From the NCBI GenBank assembly GCA_021464525.1, contig JADRCO010001338.1:1-20151 (forward strand): a stretch of DNA of 20,151 bases, given 5' to 3'. The position numbers were made by a program, and so were the translations under genes. The first letter of the stretch is position 1; each line of letters starts with the position of its first letter. The DNA comes from Rhizophagus sp. LPA8_4_AMF. Lineage: Eukaryota > Glomeromycota > Glomeromycetes > Glomerales > Glomeraceae. The notes beneath the pieces are model-generated. The model searched no databases. It was given only the letters and a program-made list of their open reading frames with translations, and was not told where the DNA came from. Below, one piece after another: positions 1 to 10,743 of this stretch.

Positions 1-199
1 ACATAGTTAAGTTTAACTTAAATATGTTATTTCAATATCATTTCAATATCATTTTAATGTAATTTCAATATTATTTCAATATCATTTCGATGTCATTTCA
101 ATATTAAAATTAAAACAACATCAAAATGATAATGAAATAATATCAAAATGATATCAAAACAGTATTGAAACAGCATATTTAAGTTAAACTTAACTATGT
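1..199. mobile_element. Fold-back / MITE-like element with 26-bp terminal inverted repeats
   Basis: Bases 1-26 and 174-199 are perfect inverted complements over 26 bp (left arm begins ACATAGTTAAG, right arm ends CTTAACTATGT). The interior also folds. The left half is a run of imperfect ATTTCAATATC units and the right half is the approximate reverse complement (TATCAAAATGAT units), so the whole element can form one long hairpin. There is no coding capacity. This is the form of a miniature inverted-repeat or fold-back transposon. The element starts on the first base of the window, so the left target-site duplication, and possibly more of the repeat, is cut off. The superfamily cannot be assigned. 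Confidence 0.75.
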
Positions 200-2535
200 C
201 GATTCTATGTTGGCTGAAAACTATAAGTTTCTGTAAAGATATATTAAAACCTTCAAATATTTTTTATTTAAACTAATATTAATGTTAAAATATAACTTTA
301 TTTAAAAAAGTAAAACTACTTTCTTGTAATATTTTAGTTAATAAATATAATTTTACTATTTTTAAATTCTTTTCATTAAGATAAACTTAATAATATGAAT
401 TTTATCAAATCTAATTAATAGATTACTTAAAAATAAAGATATATATAGAATAAAAAATTTTTCTGTAATATATAAATCTAAATTTAAATGTATATTTATT
501 TTGAATATTGCTAAATATTATAATTACTAGTAATGAATTTACAATGTAATACTGGACAGAATTTATTAGATTTTTAATTCTGACCAAAAGTATGTCATAA
601 TGCTGGTATAGTAATAATTATTACTGGTAAACTTTAGTAATTTTCTTTTTTATTGGCATTATATTTTTTTTATTAAATAAATCTAATAATATAAATTTTA
701 TTAAAATTATCCATTATTTATATGATATCTTTTTTTGGAAATTTAATATACTGATTATTTTTAATTAGCATTGAATTTCTAAAAAAAAAAATATATTATA
801 TATTGTATTTGTAATAAATAAATTTACTTTATATTTTTTATTTAATTGAATAAATTATATATATTTTTTTTGTAATTTAGTTTTATCATTATAAGAAATT
901 CTATATATACTCTATTTGATATATAACTATTTATTAATATAAGTTATATTTATAATTTGCAAATTTTTATATTTTTAGCCAATAAGACAATAGTAATTAT
1001 AATTAAGAATTAAATTTATATTATTAATTTTTTTATATATTTAAATGGTTTAATTTTTTTTTATTATAACTTTATTTTATTTTTTTTTTATAAAATATTT
1101 GTATAATAAAATTTTAATTCTATTTTTTTTTTTAATTTTTAATTTTCCTATTAATTAATAATTACTCTTATAAAAATTGGTGTTTTATTAAAGAGATAAT
1201 ATTTTAAAATATTTCTAAAAAAAACATCTTATTCAATTAGCCAAATATTCTTAATAAACTTAATATTTATAATAATATCTTTATAATATTTATATATATT
1301 TTTTTTAATATTTAAAGTTAATTTTAATTTACCAAATAATTTTCATTTAACAATTATTGGAAATATAAAAAAGCAAATTTTAAAATTAGCAAAAAATAAA
1401 TTTCATATTACAATAGTATTGCAATGAACATCTCTAATAGCCTAAGTCTTTCTTTATACTTACCATCTCTATGTAACTAATTTTTTTTCCCATCACCCCA
1501 ATACTTGGTTCTATTCTAGCGTTTTCCTTTACCTTTTTAGCAAGTTTTTTTAAAACTGACGAGTTTCACAAGGGCTGCCTCATCAGTGGATAAAATAAGA
1601 TGATAGTGTGAATTCTACGTAACACAAAATAAAATTTCTAATAAAAACAGATCTTTCATAAGATTCATGCACGTTATGGTTGCTCAGTAAAAATTTATGT
1701 ACAGAGTGCAGGACAGTACTGTATTATTGCCATAATAATTCATTTGCCAAGATACAATATTTCTAAAGTTCGAAATGAAAAGCTAGGCAATTTTTTTTAA
1801 AAAATAAATTATATATGGTAATCTTTCACTACTTTTAATGCCGGTTAAATAAATATTCTAAGAAGTATATTGTAAAAGCGATAAAGCAACGGAACGTTTT
1901 ATAATATAAAAATTATTTTTTTTTAATTCCAATTATTGTCGTTATGAATAAATACGCTTAGATAAACCAAGCCAACTAAGCCATGAAAGTTATGAAACTT
2001 GAGGCGAATTATGCGAAAGATCGGATCTTAACAACAAGAACTAATTCAGGAATGGAAAGGGATGTTTGAAAATGACGACTGATGATCCAAAAAAAGCTAA
2101 GCCCCTATAAGGAACTATCCCCTTTTAGAGTTTATAAAGAACGCATTCTTTTACTGTACGTAAAATAAATAAATATTTGAATTCTATCGTACTTCTTTTT
2201 GCTCGAAGAATCGGTAAAAAAACTGTAATCGATCAGTATTATTACTGCGGTCAATAAGTCATGAGTGGGTGGACAGCATTACGTTTGACATTTTGTCTTT
2301 TGTTTCCAGATATGTAAAAGTTGGTTTTAGACTTTTTTGAAAATTTACGGAAGAACTTATTACCGCAACAAAAGCATTACTACGCCTCGTGAATTATATA
2401 TATTATTGTAAATATTTATAATTCAATTGTGGGAAATTTTTGCTAATGATCGATTAGATGATAAGAGTTTCAAATTTTGTGACTTTTTTGTTTATGTGAA
2501 AAAAAATGCAATAAAATGTATAATTGTCGATCTTT
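200..2535. other. AT-rich intergenic DNA, no gene recognised
   Basis: This stretch contains no credible open frame on either strand. Up to about 1430 it is almost pure A/T with many short homopolymer runs. From about 1430 to 2470 the composition is more complex, but I recognise no protein, tRNA or rRNA in it. The 10-bp palindrome ACAGTACTGT lies at 1713-1722. The more complex half may be an old, unrecognisable repeat. Confidence 0.5.
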
Positions 2536-2555
2536 TTAAAATATACACATCCACA

Positions 2556-2563
2556 TATAAATA
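2556..2563 (+). promoter_or_regulatory. TATA box candidate for the F-box gene
   Basis: TATAAATA lies about 126 bp upstream of the F-box start codon. The same octamer occurs upstream of the permease and of BTB copy A. Chance occurrence is possible in such AT-rich DNA. Confidence 0.4.
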
Positions 2564-2580
2564 ATCAACTTCACGTTCAC

Positions 2581-2621
2581 ATTTTTACTAAACAAATAAA
2601 ATTTTTCACTAAACAAATAAA
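2581..2621 (+). repeat. Tandem 20/21-bp duplication in the F-box 5' leader
   Basis: The 20-mer at 2581-2600 is repeated at 2601-2621 with one inserted C. Both copies carry the core CTAAACAAATAAA or ACTAAACAAATAAA. The repeat sits between the TATA candidate and the start codon, about 70-110 bp upstream of the ATG, so it would lie in the promoter or 5' untranslated region. Confidence 0.65.
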
Positions 2622-2688
2622 CCCTTTTCTCTACCTTATTATTATTATTTTTTTTTTTTTTCACCGAATTAAATAAATTTTTTCGAAA

Positions 2689-4512
2689 ATGGAGTTTAGC
2701 GGGTTTAACGTAAAATGTCCAATACCCGTCGAGTGTTACGATGGAATTTTTTATCAACTTAGAAATGATAGAAAGACATTACATAATTGTATGTTCGTGA
2801 ACCGATTTTTTTGTCATTTGGCGACGCCATTATTATGGAGTACACCTTTTGAACACATGAATTTAGATAATCCAAAATCACCTCTTATTATAAATACATA
2901 CGTAAGTACTTTAGTGGGTGAAGATAAATCATATTTAATTCATACGGGAATTCCTTTGGAATCACCAGAAGCGACATTTTTTTATTATCCCGAATTTTTG
3001 ACAAGTTTTAATTCACAGATATTTCAATTATTAATCGAGAGGTGGTTAATGTTAATAGACCCATTTAATTATCATGTAAATTATCAGGATAAGTTTATAT
3101 ACGCAAGTTATCTTGTTGGTAACTTATTATTTGCGTCAATGAAAAAATTGAAATCCTTGAAATATTTTAGGTTAAGCTCTCATGATAGAGTGTTTTTTAC
3201 TAAACATAAAGAATTTACATATTCTATATCTCATTTAGTAAATTTAGAGATTAACTATTGTGCTGGAGGAAAGTATCCTAGTGTTCAAAGTGATGAGGAC
3301 AACCTTAATGAATTATTCAGTGCTTTATCTTATTTCACTTTTTCGATTAGATTCGTTAAAATTAATATTTCATCTAATAATATCATCTCATTTACTACAC
3401 GTTTTATTAAAAATATTTCTGATTTTATTGCACATCAATATAAATTAGAAGCTTTATCATTTAACGAATCTTTAATCTCTGAAAATTTATTTGAATTTGG
3501 AGAAATTATTAAATCTCAGAAAAACAACTTGAGGTATTTGACAATTGGGGGGAGATTAAAAAATTTTGCAAGTATAATCAAAGAATTACGAAATTGCAAC
3601 AAGTTGGAGTCATTGATCTTTGAAGGAAAAGAAGATCCTATTATAGAAGAGGAATATATGATGGATGATAGTTGGGGAACTTGTGATATTAAAATGAGGG
3701 GAGTATCCATATTTGAAAAGTTTGAATTCAATCAATTGAACATTAAAAACATCTATTGTGTAGAAGATTGTGTAGGCGTAGATAATGAATATATTAATTA
3801 TATATACGATGAGCAACGACAACAAAAGATTCCAGGAAATGATTTTGGTAATATGATCGCGCTTGGTCTTGAGAAAATACTCATAATGACCAAAACAAAT
3901 CTACGAACATTGAATTTAGGTAAAATAAATACCTCAGTCATTACAACACTAGGAAAAGATTGTCGAAATTTAACACATTTATCATGTGAATTACCGATTA
4001 AAGACTTTTGGTTGTTTACCAGGTTATTAGATGTGTTGAGAGGGTTAGAACATCTTAAATTGAAATTGAAATTGCCGCCAATACTAAATGATAACTATAT
4101 CGTGGCGTTCGCTAATTCATTACCTAGCTCCTTGCAGAAATTAGGTTTAAATATCTATAGTGGTGAAGACGAATTCATCACATACTTTTTATTGAAATTA
4201 CTAGAAAATATGAGTTATAGCAAATTATGTGAATTATATTTTTATAATAATCAAATGATACGAAATGATAATTTACGAATAATTTTACAATTTGCTTTAA
4301 ATAGAATTAGATATTATGACTATGAAAGTAGTGATAGTAGAAAATTCAAATTTAAATATGTTATAGAAAATTTTAATCAAGACTTTGATCAAGTTTTGGT
4401 ACAAAATGGGCGAGAATATATAGACATTATACGAGAAGAAGTTTCGGATTTTTATCAACCATTTTACGATTCTTTTGGTTTTGAGGGTACTAATTTTGAT
4501 AGAATTCATTGA
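2689..4512 (+). CDS. F-box protein with degenerate leucine-rich repeats
   Basis: A single open frame of 607 aa with no intron needed. Residues about 6-56 match an F-box: IPVECYDGIF, then DRKTLHNCMFVNRFF, then a C-terminal ATPLLWSTPF, in the form common in glomeromycete F-box expansions. The rest is leucine/isoleucine-rich with irregular LRR-like segments, such as LRTLNLGKINTSVITTLG and LEHLKLKLKLPP, and probably forms the substrate-binding face. F-box proteins bind Skp1 and recruit targets to SCF ubiquitin ligases; that role is inferred from the family and the target is unknown. The start ATG has a favourable context (A at -3, G at +4), and the F-box begins almost at once. An AATAAA at 4655-4660 is a plausible polyadenylation signal about 143 nt after the stop. 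The TATA candidate and a tandem duplication lie upstream. The frame looks whole. Confidence 0.88.
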   Translation: MEFSGFNVKCPIPVECYDGIFYQLRNDRKTLHNCMFVNRFFCHLATPLLWSTPFEHMNLDNPKSPLIINTYVSTLVGEDKSYLIHTGIPLESPEATFFYYPEFLTSFNSQIFQLLIERWLMLIDPFNYHVNYQDKFIYASYLVGNLLFASMKKLKSLKYFRLSSHDRVFFTKHKEFTYSISHLVNLEINYCAGGKYPSVQSDEDNLNELFSALSYFTFSIRFVKINISSNNIISFTTRFIKNISDFIAHQYKLEALSFNESLISENLFEFGEIIKSQKNNLRYLTIGGRLKNFASIIKELRNCNKLESLIFEGKEDPIIEEEYMMDDSWGTCDIKMRGVSIFEKFEFNQLNIKNIYCVEDCVGVDNEYINYIYDEQRQQKIPGNDFGNMIALGLEKILIMTKTNLRTLNLGKINTSVITTLGKDCRNLTHLSCELPIKDFWLFTRLLDVLRGLEHLKLKLKLPPILNDNYIVAFANSLPSSLQKLGLNIYSGEDEFITYFLLKLLENMSYSKLCELYFYNNQMIRNDNLRIILQFALNRIRYYDYESSDSRKFKFKYVIENFNQDFDQVLVQNGREYIDIIREEVSDFYQPFYDSFGFEGTNFDRIH

Positions 4513-6401
4513 ATTGCTTAGTAATTATAGATATTTAGGGTCTTTTATAAAAAATGCTATTTTGGTGGGATTATTGGGAAATAGTTATTATTATCATCAT
4601 TATTTTTTTTTTAAACCTACTTTAAGATATTATATGCATTATTTTATTGTTATTAATAAATTGGTATTTTTGGATGTTTGATATATTGGTATATGTGCGT
4701 TATTTATGTTATTTAATTGTGATCATGCTTTGACGGAGACGGTGTTAAAATACACGCGATCACGACGAATCATTTGCCAACTAACTGTTTCTTAGAAATG
4801 GTTGAGCGATAGCATTACATCATTACGATCCATTCTTGAAAAATCCATTATAGTATATACGTGAAATGATGATAAAAAAAATTTTACACAAAATGATCAA
4901 ATTTTAGATTTTTGTCTTCGTTGTTCTATAACAATATTACAGATTCAGAGACGCTACCAACATAATTTTGTACCACCATCGCTTTTACCAATTAGCATCA
5001 TTTCTAAAACTACCAATTATTCGGAGACTCTAAAAGGACCAATAATTGAAAGAAAAAAATTTTTATTTATTTATTACTAAAAATTTATAATAATCATAAT
5101 AACAAAAAAGTAAAATAATTTCTACAAAACCTGAATTAAGAGACAATAATTTGTCCTTGTATTTCCTTACAAATTTTACAAATTTCTGTAAATTCATTAT
5201 ATTCCCGAATTCTTTAAAATGACACTTAAAATGTTTCGGCGATACTTCCTTTTTTCATACTTTCATTCTACGTTTCGGATACGATATTAAAAACCGCATG
5301 TGATTGTGCCGATCTCTGAAATAGATTATAATAAAAATAATTTATTGACTCAAATGAACTTTAATCATTATTATGTTATTATTTAATCTTGACTAACCGA
5401 AAATAATAGATCAAATAAAAAAAATTCGAACAATTGAACGACATTTTTTTCCTTATCATAAATCCTATTTTTCTTATGAATAATATCTAAACTCAAATTT
5501 TTGTTTGTACTCTCATTTTTTTTTTTTTGTTTTATTATGGTTATCGTTTGTTATTTATATTATTTATATTATTATTATATTTAATTTTAATAAATCCATG
5601 TATCACAAAACAAGATATTCAGTATTTCGGCAGTTTATATTCAAAAGGAGTATCCGTACTTTTAACTTTATTACAAAAAAAAAAAAAAAAGATTTTTTTG
5701 ATATAGATTTGATTTACAACAAAAGCAAAAAGTTTTGTAAATATATATCTTAATATGGTTAACAAAATAAAATAATCAGCACAAAAAGAAATTTCTATTT
5801 TTGATACAAATAATAATTAGAAAAATTACTTGTTTAATAATTAAATTTTTTATTATTAAACTTTTTTTAAAAAATAATTTAAATAATTTATTACTAAAAA
5901 AATTGTAAATAAAATCTTCAAAATGATTTTATTGATCCTCAATAATATTAATTTATTTCGAAATTAAATAAAGGAAAAGTTATACTGATATGCTACTGAT
6001 GATTACATTTTTAGCAAAGAATTTTGATTTTATCATTAGTAATATTTCATGATTGATTAACAGGATTAACAAGTTTGAAAACTGGTTTAAAAATGGGAAT
6101 TTTTAGGAACCGGTTAGAAAATTTAATACCTTAACTGAACCTTTTTTTGGTTAATATTTGGGCTGATTTTTCTTTTTTTTTTTTATCGGTTTAGACATTT
6201 TTGGGCAGGCAATAAGGGTTAAAAAAAAATATTCTTTTTATCAAAAGAAAAAGGAAATATAATTAATGTATCAAAAAAACAAATTTGGTGAATTATTGTT
6301 TAATATTAATGTAAATTTGATATATCACATTAAAAATTTTAATAAAAAAATTAATTATGTGTAAAATTTTGTACCGCTCCAAAAATGGGAATCAAAAATC
6401 A
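4513..6401. other. Intergenic DNA, nothing coding recognised
   Basis: After the F-box 3' region this is AT-rich DNA with poly-A and poly-T tracts, including a 17-A run near 5675. The short open frames here are low-complexity F/I/Y/K translations. There is a short hairpin near 5013-5048 (CAATTATT / AATAATTG). I see no RNA gene, transposase or splice-compatible coding segment. Confidence 0.5.
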
Positions 6402-6534
6402 GCGTAACGTGCGTAACGTGCGTAACGTGATTAATAAATAATTTAATATTTATCACGAAAATCCGCTGTACCACTTTTTTTTTTCGACTTATCTCAGAAG
6501 TAAATCCTATTAATCCTATTGATCCTATTGATCC
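6402..6534. repeat. Two adjacent 9-bp-period minisatellites
   Basis: GCGTAACGT is present as three exact tandem copies at 6402-6428. About 75 bp on, at 6503-6534, a second unrelated 9-bp unit, (A/G)ATCCTATT, is present about 3.5 times. Both periods are multiples of three, and the minus strand is open across both for 84 codons (6355-6609), giving HVTHVTHVT and GSIGSIGLIG. I do not recognise the product and cannot say the frame is a gene. Confidence 0.7.
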
Positions 6535-7089
6535 AAATAAAGAGACTTTTTGAGAGTAATGAATCAAAAGCCATAATAGCCCGATGCACAAATAGGAATT
6601 TAGATTCAAACTCTTCCAGTATTTATAGAAATACGTACTTTGTATTGCATATGTTAATAAAATATGGCAGGAATTATCGTTTAATTTGAGCTGGAATTAA
6701 AGTATACATCGAGTTTTGGCCTAAATCAAAGGATTTTTCTAATTCCGGCCTAAATCACGTGTCAAAAATAAATCTTTTGACCCGATTTGACCAGCCTTAT
6801 TTGTGGATTTATTACTCCAAATCTTTCACACCTTTTCGAATGCGCGTTAAATTAACTAATCTGCCTTTCATACACTCAATACACTTAATTAATGTTTTGA
6901 TCTTAATTATTAACATACCAAAAACTGTCGTTTTATAAATTAGTATGTATATAATAATGATTTGATTTTTATTATTATTACAGTGAATCTATAAAAATAC
7001 ATATATTACTACTAAAACTACCATAAATATAAACCCATGATGCCCTTGATGATAAATTATAATTCTTCTACATTTTGTCGGTTATGACG
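6535..7089. other. Intergenic DNA downstream of the permease
   Basis: I recognise no gene here. The undecamer GGCCTAAATCA occurs twice within about 45 bp near 6718-6765. TTTATT at 6968-6973 reads AATAAA on the minus strand, and is a candidate polyadenylation signal for the permease about 120 nt past its stop. Confidence 0.45.
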
Positions 7090-9299
7090 CTAAACTATCT
7101 CTGCTGTATCTATTGATGTTGTATCCATTTCTGTTGTATCCATTGCTGTTGTATTCATTGCTGTTGTATCTATTGCTGTATCTGTTGCTGTTGTATCTGT
7201 TGTCGTTGTTTGTTTACGAAATAATCCGAACCAACAAATAAATCCAATAAGTAAAAATATACAACTAACCAAGATAAATGATATTTGAACTATATACGGA
7301 TGTTTTGATTCTCTATCAGGGACAAATGTTAATGCAATAAATAGAAATCCTGAAACTATAAACAAATGAATTATTATACGTTGTACTTTGAATGGAGTAT
7401 CAGGATATCTTTTTCGTGTTTTCTAGAAATTTTTTTTTTTTTTAAAAAAAAATGAATTAAAATTTGTAAAAAAATAAAAAATAAATGTTAATAAAAAAAA
7501 AAAAAAAATGAATTTGAATTATGCTTACAACTAAACCCCAGCTTGTAACAATGTAAAATATCCAGGAAGAAAAAGTTGCTATTGAAGTGAATAACACGAA
7601 ACTATCAACTTGTATTGATCCCCCAACGATTAATATAATGAATATACACCATCCAAGTTGCGCCAATAACGCGTTAACTGGCGTATATTCAGTATATCGT
7701 GTATTTTCCCCTCCTTGCCCTTGCTGATTTATCTCCCTTTTTCTCCACTTTTCTAATTGTGGTGAAAAGATTGGAAAAAATTTTGATTTCGCCGCTGACA
7801 CAATAACTCTTGATCCACTAATCAAAAAAAAATTTAATATTTTTTTTAAAAAAAAATTTAAAAAAATGAAAAATTTACACTAAATACCTCCAAATACTTG
7901 TTGCAGCAGTACCAACAGCAGAAAGAACAACAAAAAGTGATAATATCCTTGCAACAATATTACTGTTAAAAAAAATACTTTTAAAGAAATCTGCTGTAAT
8001 TGTTTCATTAAAATGTTCGGTGTTTGTTATAATATCAGATGGTAAAGCAGTAATAAATGCAACGTTTGCCAATATATCTGATAAAAAGTAATTGGTTAGA
8101 AAAAAGATACAATATTACGTTCAAAAGAAAAAAATATTTAAAAAAAACTTACATAATACAGTTACAATTACAATACTAGAAATGTTACTAAGTTTTAATT
8201 TTACTCTAGGATTTCTAAATTCATCTAAAGAATAATTTAAAGTATTCCAGCCATTATAACTAAATAAAATTTGAATAATTGCAATAGGATAAGAATTAAC
8301 GGGTGTATTGATCGAATGATCATCTAAGGATTTCTTCCAATTTTCGTTATTATGATACTTTGATATTCCACCCAATGCAATTACCAATATCACGATCATT
8401 TTGGTTATTGCAAGTGTATGGTTTATCTTATTTGCCAATTTTCTATCAAACAAATGATATCCTGTTATTAATAACAAAAATAAAATTGCTATCAATTTCA
8501 ATATCCTATGAATAAGAGAAATTATTTAAGGATTTTAAATAATGAAAATAAAAGAATTTACATATTGTACATAAATTATAAATTAAATACCAGTAAGGTT
8601 GAAATCTGTTTTGCCAACCATTTAAGAATGGATCTATTTTGTTATCTCCATCCAATGGAGATGTTCCAACAAACATATACCATGTATATTGCGCAGCAGA
8701 CTGTAATACTGCGCATATAATCACGGGTCGAATCACGCTAAATAAACATCATGATAAATTAATTATATGGGGAGTTGCCACGAAAATAATTTTTTATACT
8801 CACAATATGAACATGAAGCTAAAAAGGTAGCTTGCCATTAATGGTGGTGATGGATATGCTTTTTCCAAATAAATTTTTTCTCCACCATTATCTCTATGAC
8901 GGGCCCCATACTTTTTTTTTAACCAAAGAACAGTTTAAATCAACATTTTTTTTTTTTTAAAAAAAAAATATTTCATTATATATTTACCTCGGTATAAATA
9001 AGGGAACCAAATAGACTTACAATCCCACCGACTAACCATAATAATATAACGACATAAGGCGTTTTTACTTGTTTCCAAACAATTCCGGGGGTTGTAAAAA
9101 TACCTGCATATTTATTATTCATTTTTTTTAATCTAGTATTGATATTCCTTTTTACAATAAATATAAATTTATACAAACCAACTCCTATTATATTATTAAC
9201 GTTCATTCCTATACCATAAATTACGCCTAATAATTCTATACTTTCACCTTGATTTCCAGGCTGATTATTTTCATCATCGGAACCTTCAGTCTGTGACAT
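7090..9299 (-). CDS. APC/LAT-family amino acid permease, eight exons
   Basis: Eight exons on the minus strand: 9299-9179, 9103-8988, 8910-8804, 8737-8591, 8505-8153, 8077-7888, 7817-7529 and 7422-7090. All seven introns are GT-AG (66-106 nt) and every junction keeps frame, giving 1656 nt and 551 aa. The protein starts with an acidic, probably cytosolic tail (SQTEGSDDENNQPGNQGE). Then comes the TM1 signature NNIIGVGIFTTPG (about residues 35-47), where the first intron splits the glycine before IF. The loop motif YNGWNTLNYSLDEFRNP (about 247-263) is typical of LAT/APC carriers, followed by YILANVAF (282-289) and about 12 hydrophobic segments in all. The likely role is plasma- or vacuolar-membrane amino acid transport; the substrate is unknown, with MUP1-like or b(0,+)-like relatives the nearest guess. 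The C-terminal tail is a Thr/Asp minisatellite. No missing core segment is seen. Confidence 0.88.
7096..7197 (-). repeat. In-frame 15-nt minisatellite in the permease tail
   Basis: The last codons of the permease form seven imperfect pentapeptide units: DTTAT, DTAI (one residue short), DTTAM, NTTAM, DTTEM, DTTSI and DTAEI, just before the final Val and stop. The DNA period is 15 nt (one 12-nt unit). The tail follows the last membrane segment and a short basic stretch (FRKQ), so it should be cytosolic. Its Thr-rich content suggests possible phosphorylation or simple repeat slippage. Confidence 0.85.
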
Positions 9300-9390
9300 C
9301 TCAAATATTTTGGTTTTTTTTTGATTTTTTTTTTTTTTTTGGTAAAGAATTAAAATTAAATTGAAATGTTCGGGATAATCATATTCTTTA

Positions 9391-9398
9391 TATTTATA
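9391..9398 (-). promoter_or_regulatory. TATA box candidate for the permease
   Basis: On the minus strand this reads TATAAATA, about 92 bp upstream of the permease start codon. A long A-rich tract (minus-strand reading of the T run at about 9330-9345) lies between it and the ATG. Confidence 0.45.
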
Positions 9399-9399
9399 A

Positions 9400-10743
9400 C
9401 TTACGATATGATACCAAAAAATATTATCGGAAAATTTTTTCCAGACATAAAATAGTTTAAACTTTTAATTCATTGAAACATACTTTTAATACAAAGGGGT
9501 ATGGTTAGATCGGTATTGATTGCATTATTTTTACTTTAAAAAGAACTTTCTATTCTTTTCAACCCTCATAAAAAAAAGGTCTTTAATTATTATTTGTGTG
9601 TACTGCGTATCTGGAGACAAAGATTTTACTCTATAAAATTTTCCATTCAAAGGAATTTAACTTCAAATGATGATCTTTTTTTGGTATAAATGCAATCATT
9701 ATTATTCCCATTTTGGAATGTTTATTGGAATTCATTCGTGATTTTTTTCAGCCGGCTGGCATGATTATTTAATTAATTGTCCAGTTCTCCTTTTTTGGTT
9801 GATTAAATAAAAATTTTTTAAGTTGTAAATTATACAATGAATTAATTATAACTCATCCCGAAAAATATTCATAAATTATACTGTATATATTTATATTAAA
9901 TTATTAAATTTTCAAAATCATTAAAATATCTAATAAAATATCAAAAAGATCTTACTACAGTATACGAAATGATGCAATTTGGAAATTTGTAATTTTAAGA
10001 ATTTTAAGAAATTAGTCGGTACACGGTACTTATCAGTATATTAATTCAAACATATAACATAGTGATGATAAATTTCATGACGAAATATAATAGGAAAATC
10101 ACAATAAATTACAAATACGTACCGTACTATTTATCATATACACTGCTAATTTTATAAATAAATATATACGCCAATTTTCATTCATGTAATTTCTAAAAAA
10201 ATGTATTACCCGTATTTTAAGGATTGACATACTGATCAATTCTCCGCATTGTTTAATTAACAATACATGCATCCCAATGCGTCTTTCTCTTATCAAGTAG
10301 GCCAATCAAATACTGTTTTAGCGTGAATCCAAGGAAAATGAAAAAGTTATAAAATTACTTGGTAACTTTAACGCATAGAAAATCATCACTGTTTATGAGT
10401 TCTTCGCTTTTTAAACATGAATCCGTCTTTCTAGTTATAATCTTGTATTTGCAGCACGTGGATACGCGAATGATACAATCATTAAACAAAAAATATATTT
10501 TCTGTTTCTGTTATTTTTGGATTGATCATATTAAGAGCTTTCGGTTTTAGTCATTAACCGATTAATTCCCTCTTAAGATAAGTATTGCTTTTTAAATAAA
10601 AAAATTTTTGTATAAGACGTATAAGACGCGTTTTTATATTTATTTTTTTATTGTTTAAAAAAAATAACAAAATAAAATATAATTATACTACAAATAATAA
10701 AAGTAAATTAAATAAATCTTTTAACTGTTAATACATCCGATAC
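9400..10743. other. Intergenic DNA between permease and BTB copy A
   Basis: AT-rich DNA without a recognisable gene. A 68-codon minus-strand frame at 10099-10305 has no family resemblance that I can name and no splice-compatible continuation. GTATAAGAC is duplicated near 10612-10629. TTTATT motifs around 10640 could serve as minus-strand AATAAA signals for BTB copy A. Confidence 0.45.

Noticed and set aside
5013-5048. Hairpin CAATTATT / AATAATTG as a terminator or MITE
   Set aside because: Eight A/T-only base pairs are expected by chance here, and there is no adjacent gene end or target duplication.
5505-5753. 82-codon plus-strand open frame
   Set aside because: The product is low-complexity F/I/Y/K from AT-rich DNA and includes a poly-A tract; there is no family resemblance and no splice-compatible neighbour.
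6402-6534. CRISPR-like array
   Set aside because: The units are 9 bp, contiguous and without spacers; they are minisatellites in a eukaryotic genome.
8508-8830. Plus-strand open frames of 63-70 codons
   Set aside because: They are antisense to permease exons 3 and 4, which are supported by splice phase and transporter similarity.
10099-10305. 68-codon minus-strand open frame
   Set aside because: It has varied composition but no recognisable domain, no start context and no continuation; too weak to call a gene.
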